Source: Spirochaetales bacterium
GTDB taxonomy: Bacteria > Spirochaetota > Spirochaetia > B11-G9
Length of the DNA stretch: 7,779 nt
Reading direction: 5' to 3'
Assembly: GCA_027077185.1 (NCBI GenBank)
Contig: JALTGJ010000359.1
Location: 1 to 7,779, forward strand
Shown here: piece after piece, positions 6,249 through 7,779 of the stretch
How positions within the stretch are numbered: the stretch's first letter is position 1
Layout of the letters: each line of letters begins with the position of its first letter
Program-made: the position numbers and the translations under genes
Notes under the pieces: generated by a model
Told to the model about the DNA's origin: nothing
Seen by the model: the letters and a program-made list of their open reading frames with translations, nothing else
Databases searched by the model: none

Positions 6249-7779
6249 ATGAAAACAGATAAGAGCAGAATTCGAAATTTCTGTATTATTGCGCATATAG
6301 ATCATGGTAAATCCACACTTGCTGACCGTTTTATTGAATTGGCGGGTCTTGTTGAAGGCCGGAATTTTAAAAATCAGCTGTTAGACAGTATGGATATCGA
6401 GCAGGAAAGAGGCATTACTATAAAATCACAGGCTGTTACTATTCCCTACAGGAATAAAAAAGGTGAAGATTTTATATTAAATCTTGTAGATACCCCGGGA
6501 CATGTCGATTTTTCCTATGAGGTTTCCAGAGCTATTTCCTCTTGTGAAGGTGCTTTGCTACTTATAGACGCAAGTCAGGGTGTGGAAGCACAGACACTGG
6601 CTAATATGTACATGGCCATAGAGCATAATCTGGAAATAATACCTGTAATTAATAAAATAGACCTTCCAAGTGCAAATATTGAACTGGTTAAACATCAGAT
6701 TGATCATGAGCTTGGGCTGGATATGGATATTGCTGTACAGGTTTCTGCAAAAACCGGTCAGGGTGTTGAGAACCTTCTTGAGGCTCTTGTGGAGTATATC
6801 CCGCCACCTGTAGGTGAACATACAAAACCTTTAAAGGCTTTGATTTTTGATTCCCATTATGATCCCTATAGAGGGGTGGTAATACATGTACGCGTTTTTG
6901 AAGGAACTGTTTCTGCAGGTGATACAATTAGACTATTTTTCAATAATTCAAGCTATAAAGTTGAAGAAACGGGAATTTTTGAAATAGGTTTACATAAAAA
7001 AAATAGTTTATATGCCGGAGAAGTTGGTTACCTTATAGCAGGTATTAAAGTTATTTCAGATATTCGCGTTGGGGATACAGTAACCCTGGATAATGCACCC
7101 TGTGAAAAAGCTCTTGTTGGTTTTAAAGAAGTTAAACCCGTGGTGTTTTCATCTATATACCCGGTAAATGCAGATGATTATTCAGAACTTCTCTCCGGTA
7201 TAGAACGACTCAAATTAAATGATGCTTCTCTTGTGTATGAAAAAGACTCTTCCATTGCATTGGGCTTTGGATTCCGTTGCGGCTTTCTTGGGCTTTTACA
7301 TCTTGAAGTAGTTCAGGAAAGACTTGAGAGAGAATTTAACCTGTCTATAGTTTTTACCTCTCCCTCCGTACGGTATCATATTTTTCTGAATAACGGTGAA
7401 GAATTGAATATCGATAATCCTCTGGAATATCCTGATCCAATGCAGATAGATTACGCTGAAGAACCCTATATTACTGCTTCACTTATTACTCCTGTTGAAT
7501 TTGTTGGAAATATAATTAACCTCTGCCTTCAGAAAAGGGGAGTTCAGGAGAATATGGAATACCTGGATGAAAAGAGAGTAGAACTTATATACGAGATGCC
7601 CCTGGCAGAAGTGCTGTTTGATTTTTACGATAAGTTGAAATCTATCAGCAGGGGCTATGCCTCTTTTGATTATGAACTTCATGGTTATAAGCAGACGGAT
7701 CTTGTAAGGCTTGATATTCTTGTTAATGGTCAGGTTGTTGATGCACTATCCCAGCTTATATTCAGAGACTCAGCAGTAG
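6249..7779 (+). CDS. lepA: Elongation factor 4 (LepA), 3' end outside window
   Basis: LepA is a ribosome-associated translational GTPase that acts on elongating or stalled ribosomes and affects translation initiation and ribosome assembly. The frame is open from ATG 6249 to the window edge, giving 510 complete codons of a family protein of about 600 residues; about 90 C-terminal residues, including most of the LepA-specific tail, lie beyond the edge. GTPase motifs are intact: G1 AHIDHGKST (15-23), switch I segment QERGITIKS (52-60), G3 DTPGH (81-85), G4 NKID (135-138) and G5 SAK (166-168). Later LepA signatures include LNDASL, ALGFGFRCGFLGLLH, KRGVQ and SRGYASFDYE. The final bases read GCA GTA G, so the apparent TAG at the edge is out of frame. 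Elsewhere lepA often sits beside secretion genes such as lepB; here it follows signalling genes. Confidence 0.98.
   Translation, partial: MKTDKSRIRNFCIIAHIDHGKSTLADRFIELAGLVEGRNFKNQLLDSMDIEQERGITIKSQAVTIPYRNKKGEDFILNLVDTPGHVDFSYEVSRAISSCEGALLLIDASQGVEAQTLANMYMAIEHNLEIIPVINKIDLPSANIELVKHQIDHELGLDMDIAVQVSAKTGQGVENLLEALVEYIPPPVGEHTKPLKALIFDSHYDPYRGVVIHVRVFEGTVSAGDTIRLFFNNSSYKVEETGIFEIGLHKKNSLYAGEVGYLIAGIKVISDIRVGDTVTLDNAPCEKALVGFKEVKPVVFSSIYPVNADDYSELLSGIERLKLNDASLVYEKDSSIALGFGFRCGFLGLLHLEVVQERLEREFNLSIVFTSPSVRYHIFLNNGEELNIDNPLEYPDPMQIDYAEEPYITASLITPVEFVGNIINLCLQKRGVQENMEYLDEKRVELIYEMPLAEVLFDFYDKLKSISRGYASFDYELHGYKQTDLVRLDILVNGQVVDALSQLIFRDSAV

Noticed and set aside
6558..7682. Minus-strand frames opposite lepA (6558-6821, 6688-6927, 7479-7682)
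   Set aside because: The + strand carries the strongly conserved LepA sequence throughout; two of the minus frames overlap each other and none resembles a known protein.
7777..7779. TAG at the window edge as the end of lepA
   Set aside because: The lepA frame reads GCA GTA G here, so the TAG is out of frame and the gene continues.

Overview
The window is AT-rich, every recognisable gene lies on the + strand, and coding density is very high. The longest gap between genes is 52 bases, so there is no non-coding stretch over 300 bases. A lipoprotein signal peptide, TTG and GTG start codons and a bacterial-type lepA show that this is bacterial DNA. The AT-rich composition, sensor-rich soluble signalling genes and lipoprotein protease would suit a spirochaete, but that is an inference and other AT-rich Gram-negative-type lineages are not excluded.

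Region 1 (2-2565) looks like an envelope module. A gene that enters from the left edge encodes a protein ending in about four degenerate 22-24-residue repeats with acidic D-x-D-x-D-G-like loops. Two more repeat units lie at the left edge of the window. Two bases after its stop begins a lipoprotein serine protease of the HtrA/DegP type, with an intact His-Asp-Ser triad, a PDZ domain, a probable second, divergent PDZ-like domain, and an unusual N-terminal helical extension of about 175 residues.

Region 2 (2586-6196) is a compact signalling cluster of three soluble proteins: a REC-PAS-HisKA_3-HATPase kinase, a NarL/FixJ-type DNA-binding response regulator, and a REC-HisKA-HATPase-REC hybrid kinase. 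The first two form a typical kinase/regulator pair of the NarX/DegS kind. The two kinases share a similar N-terminal receiver domain, which suggests cross-talk or duplication. No membrane segment is visible in any of the three, so signals are presumably sensed in the cytoplasm or arrive by phosphotransfer. No HPt domain is encoded here.

Region 3 (6249-7779) is lepA (elongation factor 4), complete at its 5' end and cut off by the right edge.

Gaps between genes are 2, 20, 7, 22 and 52 bases and I see no convincing intrinsic terminator, so the first five genes could be one transcription unit reading on into lepA. A weak promoter-like sequence lies just before lepA. I found no RNA gene, CRISPR array, insertion sequence or phage feature. 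The most unusual elements are the repeat protein/protease pair and the double-REC kinase cluster. Neither is strong evidence of a wholly new system.
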